NCBI GenBank assembly: GCA_016776725.1
Contig: JADHSV010000004.1
Location: forward strand, 25,127 to 89,126
Source of the DNA: Rhodospirillales bacterium
Lineage (GTDB): Bacteria > Pseudomonadota > Alphaproteobacteria > Rhodospirillales > Shumkoniaceae
Direction of reading: 5' to 3'
Length of the DNA: 64,000 bases
The notes under the pieces are model-generated. The model had not been told where the DNA came from and ran no database searches. It worked only from the letters and a program-made list of their open reading frames with translations. Shown here one piece after another: positions 57,156 through 64,000 of the stretch (the stretch's first letter is position 1; every line of letters starts with the position of its first letter). Made by a program: the position numbers and the translations under genes.

Positions 57156-58316
57156 ATGCCTCATCGCTATCAAACCGCCCCCATGCCTGCCTCGCGCGAA
57201 CCGGCTTCGCTGCTGTCCGTGGACCGCGCCGTGGCGGAATTACGCCGCGGGCGCATGGTTGCGTTTCGCGCCGCGGGCGGTGAAGCAGCCCTGGTGCTGG
57301 CCAGCGAGGCGGCCACGCCCGAGGCTCTGGAACGGCTTGGCAAACTCAGCGGCGGAGATTTCGTGTTGGCCATCACGGCGCGCCGGGCCGAGGTGCTGGG
57401 CCAAAATACGCGGAACATGGCCACAAGCGAGGCCAATGTCGTGACCCTTGCTCCTCAAGCCGAGGTCAGCGCCGAAGTCTTGCGTGATGTTGCCGACCCC
57501 CTGGCCAAATTACCCGCCGAGGGCCCTGATTTCGCCGTTGCCGACGCGGCGCGGTATGGCTGTGCCAGCGCGGCCGTGGGCTTGGCCAAGGTGGCCCGCC
57601 TGCTTCCGGCGGCCCTGTGCGCGGTCATCGTCGACCCCGAAGCCGACGATCTGGATGCCTGGGCGGTTCGCCATGATTTGTTCGTGGTCGATGCGGGCGA
57701 CGTTTTTCAGTACGAGTACACGACGGCGCGAACGCTCAAAATCGTCAGCGAAGCGCGGGTTCCCCTGGACGGCGCGGAAAACAGCCGGATCATCGCCTTT
57801 CGGCCCAACGACGGCGGGCTGGAACATCTGGCCGTGCTGATCGGCGATCCCGGGCCCGGAAAGCCAGTGCTAACGCGCCTGCATTCCGAATGCTTCACCG
57901 GCGATCTTTTGGGCAGCCTGCGTTGCGATTGCGGCGAACAATTGCGCGCGGCCATTGCCGCCATCGGCGCCGAAGGCTACGGCGCGCTTTTGTATCTGGC
58001 CCAGGAAGGGCGCGGCATAGGCCTGGTCAACAAATTGCGCGCTTATGAACTGCAGGATCAGGGCTTCGACACCATTGAAGCCAACGAGCAGCTGGGTTTC
58101 GACGCCGACGAGCGCGTTTACCTTCCGGCCGCCCAGATGCTGCGGAGCCTGAATATTGAAAGCGTTCGCCTGCTGACCAACAACCCCGACAAGGTGGAGG
58201 CGCTGCAGCGGTGCGGCGTCGATGTGGCCGAGCGGGTCCCGCACCGCTTCCCGTCCAACCGCCACAACGAAACATATCTGCGCACCAAGCAGACGCGTAG
58301 CGGCCACCTTTTTTAA
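57156..58316 (+). CDS. ribA: GTP cyclohydrolase II with DHBP-synthase-like N-terminal region
   Basis: A 386-residue enzyme for the first step of riboflavin synthesis. The C-terminal GCHII domain (about 190-386) has LHSECFTGDLLGSLRCDCGEQL (zinc cysteines), LYLAQEGRGIGLVNKLRAYELQ and LLTNNPDKVEAL. The N-terminal 180 residues resemble DHBP synthase but the catalytic acidic motif (EDREGD-type) is not seen, so that half is probably inactive, as in other alphaproteobacteria. ATG 57156 is chosen; the open frame continues far upstream antisense to the response regulator and is not coding there. Confidence 0.93.
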   Translation: MPHRYQTAPMPASREPASLLSVDRAVAELRRGRMVAFRAAGGEAALVLASEAATPEALERLGKLSGGDFVLAITARRAEVLGQNTRNMATSEANVVTLAPQAEVSAEVLRDVADPLAKLPAEGPDFAVADAARYGCASAAVGLAKVARLLPAALCAVIVDPEADDLDAWAVRHDLFVVDAGDVFQYEYTTARTLKIVSEARVPLDGAENSRIIAFRPNDGGLEHLAVLIGDPGPGKPVLTRLHSECFTGDLLGSLRCDCGEQLRAAIAAIGAEGYGALLYLAQEGRGIGLVNKLRAYELQDQGFDTIEANEQLGFDADERVYLPAAQMLRSLNIESVRLLTNNPDKVEALQRCGVDVAERVPHRFPSNRHNETYLRTKQTRSGHLF

Positions 58317-58402
58317 ACGATCACCCGGCAAATCCTTCCGCATGGGCAGATTAAACCGGGCGCGCCTATCTTTAACTTATTGAAAATAAACGTTTTCGAC
58401 AC

Positions 58403-58418
58403 TGGCACGGGGATTGCG
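58403..58418 (+). promoter_or_regulatory. Sigma-54 (RpoN) promoter
   Basis: TGGCACG-N4-TTGC is an exact match to the sigma-54 consensus; the invariant GG (58404-58405) and GC (58416-58417) are spaced correctly by 10 bp. The site is 36 nt ahead of the downstream ATG, giving a leader of about 25 nt. Confidence 0.85.
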
Positions 58419-58453
58419 GCATAAATCCCGGGACAGATATTGGCGAAAACGAT

Positions 58454-59170
58454 ATGACAACCACCGAAATCAGACCAACGATGACGCCCGAGGCCGTTCC
58501 GGCGGCCGCGCGGGCAGGCGATAGCGGCTCGTTCCAGGCCTTCGGCGAGGACGGCTTCACCTTCGCCGACTTCATCGACATTATTAATCCCCTACAGCAC
58601 ATCCCCATCGTCGCCACCATTTATCGCGCCATGACCGGCGATGAAATCGACCCCGGCGCCCGGGTCGCGGGCGGCGCCCTGTTTGGCGGCCCCATTGGCG
58701 CAGTGGCCGCCACGGCCAACGCATTCCTCGACGAAACCACGGGCAAGGATGTGGGCGAGCACGTGCTCGCGTTTCTGGGGGTGAATGACGAATCAGATGC
58801 CCCGGTGGCCATCGCCTCGGCCGAAAGCGCGCAGACGGGCCTTCCGGATTTAGGCGCACTGGCGCCGCTGCCGGCGCTCAAACCCACGCCAGCGATCGCG
58901 CAAGCGCCCAGCCCCCTTGAGCTGTCGGCGCTGGCGCCACTTTCACCCATCACGCCGTCGCTGGCCGTCATGGAATTGAGCGCGCTCCCCAAAATGAAGG
59001 ACGAGCCCGACGAAAAACAACCCGAACGTGACGCCCAGCCGAACGGCGCGGTCGCGCCGGCCGGCGGCTGGTTCAGCGAGGCCATGCTGTCGGCCCTGCA
59101 CAAGTACGAGGCCTCGGCGCTATTGGCCCAGCCGACGGCCGTGCAGCCCACGCTGACCGGTACATATTAA
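58454..59170 (+). CDS. Hypothetical protein with sigma-54 promoter
   Basis: A 238-residue protein of unknown family. Residues 25-115 form a compact region (DGFTFADFIDIINPLQHIPIVATIYRAMTGDEIDPGARVAGGALFGGPIGAVAATANA) with a glycine/alanine-rich hydrophobic helix. The rest is Ala/Pro-rich and low complexity, ending with SEAMLSALHKYEASALL. No signal peptide; the G/A-rich segment could be a membrane helix or pack inside. The near-perfect sigma-54 promoter upstream suggests control by an enhancer-binding protein, as for flagellar, nitrogen or exopolysaccharide genes. No such neighbours are present. Confidence 0.75.
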   Translation: MTTTEIRPTMTPEAVPAAARAGDSGSFQAFGEDGFTFADFIDIINPLQHIPIVATIYRAMTGDEIDPGARVAGGALFGGPIGAVAATANAFLDETTGKDVGEHVLAFLGVNDESDAPVAIASAESAQTGLPDLGALAPLPALKPTPAIAQAPSPLELSALAPLSPITPSLAVMELSALPKMKDEPDEKQPERDAQPNGAVAPAGGWFSEAMLSALHKYEASALLAQPTAVQPTLTGTY

Positions 59171-59176
59171 GACGTC

Positions 59177-59680
59177 ATGGAAATTCAGGTTCATCCCGAT
59201 GGTCTCATCGAATGGGGCACGCGGCGTGTACGCTGCGCCCTGGGCCGGTCGGGCGTAACCCTGAATAAACGCGAAGGTGACGGCGCGACGCCCGCCGGTC
59301 GCTTCGCCCTGCGCGAGGTCATGTACCGCGCCGACCGCCTGGAACCGCTGCCGCCACCCTTGCCATGCCGTACCATTGCGCCGGACATGGGCTGGTCCGA
59401 CGATCCGGCCCATTTGGAATACAACAAACTGGTTTTTCTTCCGCACGCGGGCGGGCACGAGAAATTATGGCGCGAGGACGCGCTCTACGACATCGTCGTC
59501 GTCCTGGGATACAACGACCGGCCGCCGAAACCAAACCTGGGCAGCGCCATTTTCATGCATGTGGCCAAGGCCGATTTTTCGCCCACCGAGGGATGCGTCG
59601 CGTTGGCCAAAGCCGACCTTCTGACCCTGTTGGCTGAATGCGAGCCCGAAACCTTCCTGAACGTTATTGCGTCGGTTTAA
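59177..59680 (+). CDS. L,D-transpeptidase (YkuD) family protein
   Basis: A 167-residue YkuD-domain protein. The catalytic motif is HVAKADFSPTEGCVALAK (His then S-x-x-G-C), with Cys as nucleophile. The family makes 3-3 crosslinks in peptidoglycan or attaches lipoproteins. No signal peptide is evident from ATG 59177, so it may be cytoplasmic, or exported by another route; short family members without a signal occur. It starts 6 bp after the sigma-54-driven gene and may share its transcript, an interesting link. Confidence 0.88.
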   Translation: MEIQVHPDGLIEWGTRRVRCALGRSGVTLNKREGDGATPAGRFALREVMYRADRLEPLPPPLPCRTIAPDMGWSDDPAHLEYNKLVFLPHAGGHEKLWREDALYDIVVVLGYNDRPPKPNLGSAIFMHVAKADFSPTEGCVALAKADLLTLLAECEPETFLNVIASV

Positions 59681-60356
59681 ACGGCGGCCGTGCCCCGAAA
59701 ATGGCGGTTCCCACGCGAACATGGGTCGCCCCGAAGCGAATCGCGGATTCGAAATCCCCGGTCATTCCCATGCTGATCGTCTGTAAACCGTTGCGCCGCG
59801 CCATTTCCGCCAGCAAGGCGAAATGAAACGCCGGTTCTTCGTCAAAAGGCGGGATGCACATAAGCCCGGCCACCGGCAGGTCATAATCCTTGCGGCATAT
59901 GTTCAGGAATTCGTCGATTTGCGCTGGAAGAATGCCCGCCTTTTGGGGTTCCTCACCCGTATTCACCTGAACCAGACAGTCGAGCGTGCGGCCCGTGGCC
60001 GCCATTTCATCGACCAGGGCGCGAACCAGTTTTTCGCGGTCCACCGTTTCGATAACATCGCACAAGGCCACGGCACGCTTGAGTTTGTTTCGCTGCAACG
60101 GACCGACCAGATGAAGGCGCACGTCCGGGTATTGGGCCTTAATCTCGGGCCATTTGTTCTCAACCTCCTGCACCCGGTTCTCGCCAAACACCTTTTGACC
60201 GGCCGCGATGGCGGAGCGAATGAGCGGGGCCGGCTTGGTTTTGCTGATGGCGACAAGCTCAATTGAGTGCGTTTCGCGCCCGGCCTCGGCGGCGGCCAAG
60301 TCAATTCGGGCTTTGACGGCGGCAAGATTTGTTGCGATATCCGTTTCGCTGGTCAT
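59664..60356 (-). CDS. yggS: YggS-family PLP-binding protein (PLPBP)
   Basis: A 230-residue fold-type III PLP protein controlling vitamin B6 and amino-acid homeostasis. The PLP lysine is in IELVAISKTKPAPLI, with the family signature GENRVQEVENKWPEI, LHLVGPLQRNKLKRAV, and GMTGDFESAIRFGATHVRVGTAIFG. ATG 60356 is chosen over a longer frame. It is convergent with the L,D-transpeptidase gene (17-bp overlap) and divergent from the ThiE/TenI-like gene. Confidence 0.94.
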   Translation of the reverse strand: MTSETDIATNLAAVKARIDLAAAEAGRETHSIELVAISKTKPAPLIRSAIAAGQKVFGENRVQEVENKWPEIKAQYPDVRLHLVGPLQRNKLKRAVALCDVIETVDREKLVRALVDEMAATGRTLDCLVQVNTGEEPQKAGILPAQIDEFLNICRKDYDLPVAGLMCIPPFDEEPAFHFALLAEMARRNGLQTISMGMTGDFESAIRFGATHVRVGTAIFGARPPFKPTQ

Positions 60357-60395
60357 GTGCGATACCATAGATCCTTGAAATGGGAAGGTTGGAAA

Positions 60396-61019
60396 GTGGG
60401 CGGAAACCTAACAGATGCAATGAGGCGGTTCAAACGCAGCGAAGCAACCCTGCCGCCGATTATCCTCATGACCGACACCGTCCGCCTGCCCGACCCTTGC
60501 GCCGCGGCGCGCCGCTTGCCGCCGGGGAGCGCCGTTATCCTGCGCCATTACGATGATCCGGGGCGAGCCGCACTGGCCCGCCGGCTGGCGCGTATCTGCC
60601 GCCAGGCCCGCGTGCGCCTGCTGATTGCCGGGGACTGGCGTCTGGCGTTGGCCGTCGGCGCCGATGGCGTGCATGTGCCGGAATGGGCGGCACGGCGCGG
60701 CCCTATCGCCTGGGGCGGAACCCCGGAAAAAAGGCCGGGGTTCCTGGTAACAGCAGCGGCCCACTCACCGGCAGCAATGGCGCGTGCCGCACACTGCGGC
60801 GCCGATGCCGTTTTGTTGTCGCCGGTATTTCCGACCGCCAGCCATCCGGGCGCGAAATCGCTGGGACCGCTGCGCTTTGCCTTGTGGTGCCACGCATCGC
60901 GTATTCCGGTTTATGCACTGGGCGGTATTGACGCGAAAACGGTCCGGCGGCTGAAAGGCAGCGGATTCGCCGGTGTAGCCGCAATTGGAGGCCTTGCCGG
61001 ACCCCCAACAACCCTGTAA
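60396..61019 (+). CDS. Thiamine-phosphate synthase/TenI-family protein
   Basis: A 207-residue TIM-barrel protein of the ThiE/TenI family. Seen: ILMTDTVRLPDP, LLIAGDWRLALAVGADGVHVPEW, LVTAAAHSPAAMARAAHCGADAVLLSPVFPTASHPGAKSLGPL and VYALGGIDAKT. The SPVFPTASHPGA form and divergent phosphate-binding residues suggest TenI-like (thiazole tautomerase) rather than a true ThiE. GTG 60396 is chosen from GGAAGG 7 nt upstream; ATG 60420 is the alternative. No other thiamine gene is nearby. Confidence 0.8.
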   Translation: MGGNLTDAMRRFKRSEATLPPIILMTDTVRLPDPCAAARRLPPGSAVILRHYDDPGRAALARRLARICRQARVRLLIAGDWRLALAVGADGVHVPEWAARRGPIAWGGTPEKRPGFLVTAAAHSPAAMARAAHCGADAVLLSPVFPTASHPGAKSLGPLRFALWCHASRIPVYALGGIDAKTVRRLKGSGFAGVAAIGGLAGPPTTL

Positions 61020-61039
61020 ACCGGCCAAATCGAAATCAT

Positions 61040-63076
61040 ATGGCGCGTCGGGGTGTTATGGCGAAAAAGTCGTTTGGAATGTCGGGGACGGGATCGATCA
61101 AGGCGGGGCCGGGCGGCGCGGCCTACCGCAAAGAAAACCGTCTGGCGCCGCCGCCCGCCGAGACCAAGGCGGCGTTCGCCGAAGCCGTCCGTTTTCACCG
61201 CGAAGGACGCCTGAAGGACGCCGAAACCCGAGCGCGCCAGGTGCTTTCCAAGGAACCCGACCATGCGGACGCCACCTATTTGCTGGGACTGGTCGCCATG
61301 CAAACAGGCCACGTGGAACAGGCTATCGAGCTGATTTCCAAGGCCATCGAAGAAAAGGGGCATGTCGCCGAGTTCCATGTCAACCTGGGCGGCGCCCTGT
61401 TGGCGTCGGGTAAAATCGAGAGCGCAATTCAAAGCCTGAGAACCGCCATTGATATGGAACCCGAGGCCGCCGGCGCCCGGCTTCACCTGGGCGCCGCGCT
61501 GCTGCAAAAGGGTGAGCTTGACGAAGCAACCCCGCTTCTTCGGGAAGCCGCGCGCCTGACGCCCGGTCACGCGGGCGCCCGCATGAACCTGGGAAGCGCG
61601 CTAATGGAACTTGGCGAGCGCGAAGCCGCGCTGGCCGAGTTCGATGCCGCGCTGGCCGTCGGGGCGGACACCGCACCCTTGCATTTCAAACGTGCGCGGA
61701 CGCTGGACAGCCTTGGCCGGGCGCGCGAAGCCGTTGCCGCCTTTGAGCGCGCCATCGAACTGGATGACGGCCTGGCCCCGGCCCACAACGATGTGGCTCT
61801 TGTTCTCAACCGCCGAGGCCGCCGGGAAGAAGCGGAAATCCATTCGCGCAAAGCGGTTTCGCTGTCCCCGAAAAATCCACAGTTCCGTCTGAACTACGGC
61901 GATATCCTGACGGCGGCGGGACGAACCAGCGAGGCCCTGACCTGTTATGAGAGTCTGGAGCAGGAGTTTCCCGAGTTCGCCCAGGCCTACCTGCGGCACG
62001 CAAAGATCTTTCAGGACAGGGGCGATTTCGAGCGAGCGCGCGACGTTATTGATACCCTGCGCCACATCGACCCCGATCTGGCCCTTGTATTCCGCACTAT
62101 GGCGGCGGACCCGGACGCGGAGTTCACCGACGATCAGTTACGCGAAGCCGCGTCGTTTATCGAAAATGATAAATCCGATGAAAACGCCGTCGCCGAGCTT
62201 TGTTTTGATATGGGTCGGGTTCTGGAGCAAAAAGGGCGATACGACGACTCCTTCCCCCACTACATCCGCGCCAACAAAATCCGCAACGCGGCCTTCAACT
62301 ATGACCCGGATACTGTCCGCGAGGGCAATGATCGCCTCATATCGAAATTCGATGCGGAATTTTTCGCGGCCCGGCAAGAAGACGGCATGGCCGACGACCG
62401 GCCCGTTTTCATTGTCGGCATGCCGTGTTCGGGGGCAGCGCGGGTCGAGCGAATTCTCGCCAACCACCGCTGGGTGGGCGGCGCCGGTGAAACGAAGGAC
62501 TTCACCATTCTGGCGGATGAGTTGCCGGATATGCTGGGTGGCGGCAGTCTGGCGTTCCCGGCCTGCGTCGATCTGCTGGACCGAAAAAAGGTCCAGCGGC
62601 TGGCCGCAATCTATTTGCACCGCATGTCGCGCATGTTTCCGCAAACGCGGCGGTTCGTTGACAAGACGCCCGACAACTTCCTGCGTCTGGGTTTGATCGC
62701 GCTTTTGTTTCCGCGCGCGCGGATTATTCATTGCCGGCGAGATGCCATGGACACGTGCTTTTCGATTTTCGCGCAAACTTTCGCCGAGGGGCACGCTTAC
62801 GCCTATGACTTGGAAAACATTGCCCATTTCCATGGGGAATATGTGCGCCTGATGGACCATTGGCGAAACGTTTGCCCGACCCCCGTGTTCGACGTGGATT
62901 ACGAGAATTTGGCTGGGGACGTGGACGTAACAACCCGGAAAATGCTGGATTTCTGCGGGCTGGATGAGGACGAAGATTGCTTCGATGTCCAAGAAACCGA
63001 AGCTATTGGGCACACACGCTGGAAGCCCTACAAGGGCAAACTTCTCTCCCTGAAAGCGGCGCTTTCGCAACAATAA
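61040..63076 (+). CDS. TPR-repeat sulfotransferase-family protein with altered PAPS loop
   Basis: A 678-residue protein. Residues about 35-360 are tandem tetratricopeptide repeats (for example GHVEQAIELISKAIEEKG, GELDEATPLLREAARLTPGH). From about 450 there is a sulfotransferase domain: PVFIVGMPCSGAARVERIL, DKTPDNFLRLGLIALLFPRARIIHCRRDAMDTCFSIF and VFDVDYENLAGD. The family's 5'-phosphosulfate loop is normally PRSGTT; here it is P462-C463-S-G-A466-A467-R468, losing the Arg and the two Thr. Catalysis may be impaired or the ligand different. The 3'-phosphate-binding RRDAMDTCFS is conserved. Confidence 0.88.
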   Translation: MARRGVMAKKSFGMSGTGSIKAGPGGAAYRKENRLAPPPAETKAAFAEAVRFHREGRLKDAETRARQVLSKEPDHADATYLLGLVAMQTGHVEQAIELISKAIEEKGHVAEFHVNLGGALLASGKIESAIQSLRTAIDMEPEAAGARLHLGAALLQKGELDEATPLLREAARLTPGHAGARMNLGSALMELGEREAALAEFDAALAVGADTAPLHFKRARTLDSLGRAREAVAAFERAIELDDGLAPAHNDVALVLNRRGRREEAEIHSRKAVSLSPKNPQFRLNYGDILTAAGRTSEALTCYESLEQEFPEFAQAYLRHAKIFQDRGDFERARDVIDTLRHIDPDLALVFRTMAADPDAEFTDDQLREAASFIENDKSDENAVAELCFDMGRVLEQKGRYDDSFPHYIRANKIRNAAFNYDPDTVREGNDRLISKFDAEFFAARQEDGMADDRPVFIVGMPCSGAARVERILANHRWVGGAGETKDFTILADELPDMLGGGSLAFPACVDLLDRKKVQRLAAIYLHRMSRMFPQTRRFVDKTPDNFLRLGLIALLFPRARIIHCRRDAMDTCFSIFAQTFAEGHAYAYDLENIAHFHGEYVRLMDHWRNVCPTPVFDVDYENLAGDVDVTTRKMLDFCGLDEDEDCFDVQETEAIGHTRWKPYKGKLLSLKAALSQQ

Positions 63077-63113
63077 GGGCCGATGAGCCCGCAATCCGCG
63101 GCTTTTGCGCTGT

Positions 63114-63142
63114 GTGACAAAAAAAACACACGCCGCTAAAAA
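63114..63142 (+). promoter_or_regulatory. Candidate promoter for the porin gene
   Basis: GTGACA (one mismatch to consensus), 17 bp, TAAAAA. It would give a leader of about 160 nt. The rest of 63143-63309 holds no gene. Confidence 0.5.
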
Positions 63143-63309
63143 TGTTACACCAAAGCCCTCGAAACGGTTGCCAACGCAGGCTTTTCGCGGTTTTATGCCT
63201 GCGGTTTCTTCGTGGACACCTGAAATGGTCGACAAGACCGAGAATGGGGACACGGAGAATTCAGGGGTAAACAAGGGGCTGAAATCAGCCTGAAACCTAA
63301 GGATAGAGA

Positions 63310-64000
63310 ATGATGAAAAAGATTCTTCTTGGAACGACCGCCATCGTCGGTACCGCCCTTCTGGCCGGCCCGGCCCTCGCCGCCGGCCCCGAACTGGGCA
63401 TGTCCGGCAACGTGAAATTTGAAGCCTCCTTCGTCGATCAGGATCCGATCACGGCGACGACGTCTTCTTACACCCGTGGTTACAAGTTCTCCACGGATGA
63501 CGCGGAAATCGTCTTCAAAGCCAAAGCGACTGCCGACAACGGCCTCGAGTATGGCGCGAAGATCGAATACGAATTCGAAAACGAAGGCACCGACGAAGCC
63601 ATGATCTGGCTCGAAGGCGACTGGGGCACCATCAACCTCGGCACCGAAGACGGCGCCGAAGACGCCATGAAAGTTGGCGGCTTTAGCCTGCTGACCGCCG
63701 CCGGCGGCTACGACGGTGAAAACTTCTTCACTAACAGCTCTGGTGCCATCGTAGGCCCCGGCAGCGTTGGCGACTCCGGCGACGCCAACAAGATCACCTA
63801 CTACAGCCCCTCCATGAGCGGCTTCCGCGTGGGTGCCAGCTACACTCCGGACTTGGGTGCGGAAAACGACGATCAGCTGAGCGACGACGACGGCGACCAG
63901 GAAACCAACTTCGGCGTCGCCGCCGAATATAAGGGCGACTTTGATCAGGTCGGCGTGCATGCCAGTGTCCGTTACATGACGGCCAACTATGAAAGCAATG
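63310..64000 (+). CDS. Outer-membrane porin (Rhodospirillales type), 3' truncated by window edge
   Basis: The frame is open from the ATG to the window end (230 codons seen). Signal peptide: MMKKILLGTTAIVGTALLAG with cleavage after ALA. The mature part begins AGPELGMSGNVKFEASF and shows alternating beta-strand patterns (YKFSTDDAEIVFKAKATADNGLEYGAKIEYEFE; WLEGDWGTINLGTEDG; ITYYSPSMSGFRVGASY), as in general diffusion porins. The acidic loops (DDQLSDDDGDQE) suggest cation preference. GTG/ATG choice: two adjacent ATGs (63310, 63313) follow a weak GGATAGAG. The remaining strands are outside the window. Confidence 0.9.
   Translation, partial: MMKKILLGTTAIVGTALLAGPALAAGPELGMSGNVKFEASFVDQDPITATTSSYTRGYKFSTDDAEIVFKAKATADNGLEYGAKIEYEFENEGTDEAMIWLEGDWGTINLGTEDGAEDAMKVGGFSLLTAAGGYDGENFFTNSSGAIVGPGSVGDSGDANKITYYSPSMSGFRVGASYTPDLGAENDDQLSDDDGDQETNFGVAAEYKGDFDQVGVHASVRYMTANYESN

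Overview
The window looks like an alphaproteobacterial chromosome, most likely Rhodospirillales sensu lato. The signs are high GC, an Irr-type Fur-family regulator, the dnaA-dnaN-recF-gyrB block, the mutM/ubiE-ubiB-coaBC-dut neighbourhood, a RibA with a DHBP-synthase-like N-terminal half, and a Rhodospirillum-type porin at the right edge. Genus is not resolvable by eye. No tRNA, rRNA or CRISPR array was seen. Many adjacent genes overlap by 1-22 bp, often as ATGA, which I used to choose starts.

Layout. 1-3.6 kb: end of pnp and a nitronate-monooxygenase-family flavoprotein with a C-terminal four-cysteine motif. 3.6-6.7 kb: an iron/peroxide cluster (Irr-like regulator, rubrerythrin, Fe-S/CCG protein, DUF3501). 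6.8-11.3 kb: methyltransferase, SH3 protein, 2-hydroxyacid dehydrogenase, pabB, pabC. 11.3-12.7 kb: a small AT-richer foreign island holding a class D beta-lactamase and a LysE-exporter remnant. It is bordered by GGGGACAG palindromic repeats and by a second, diverged copy of the pabC 3' end. 12.7-19.5 kb: a minus-strand run ubiE-ubiB-coaBC-dut-Rrf2-cysK-moeB-dsrE. 19.6-30.2 kb: mutM, an exported protein, rpsT, dnaA, dnaN, recF, gyrB and a class A PBP.

30.2-38 kb holds an overlapping envelope operon (bi-domain oxidoreductase, gmhA, hldE, a membrane methyltransferase, a Bcr/CflA transporter), then YjbQ and a second Bcr/CflA transporter. 38-41.9 kb: Ada-like methyltransferase, DUF45 protease, YcgN, a SCO protein lacking both copper cysteines, an AhpD-like protein and a BI-1 protein. 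42-47.7 kb: ybbP/ybbA-like ABC system divergent from tesA, then FIST and thpR. 47.6-51.3 kb: HAD phosphatase, two tandem fructosamine-kinase homologues and LMW-PTP, divergent from a sirtuin; this reads as a candidate protein-deglycation operon. 51.3-57 kb: a 117-bp inverted-repeat element, argG, rlmN, a FecR-domain protein with an Asp/His-rich tail, a TPR lipoprotein and an OmpR-type regulator. 57-64 kb: ribA, a hypothetical gene behind a near-perfect sigma-54 promoter, L,D-transpeptidase, yggS, a ThiE/TenI-like protein, a TPR-sulfotransferase with an altered P-loop, and a porin cut by the window edge.

Most of the window is core chromosome. The items most worth follow-up are the beta-lactamase island and its repeats, the deglycation-like operon, the Irr/rubrerythrin/DUF3501 cluster, the sigma-54-driven unknown gene, and three enzymes with substituted key residues (SCO, MutM, TPR-sulfotransferase).
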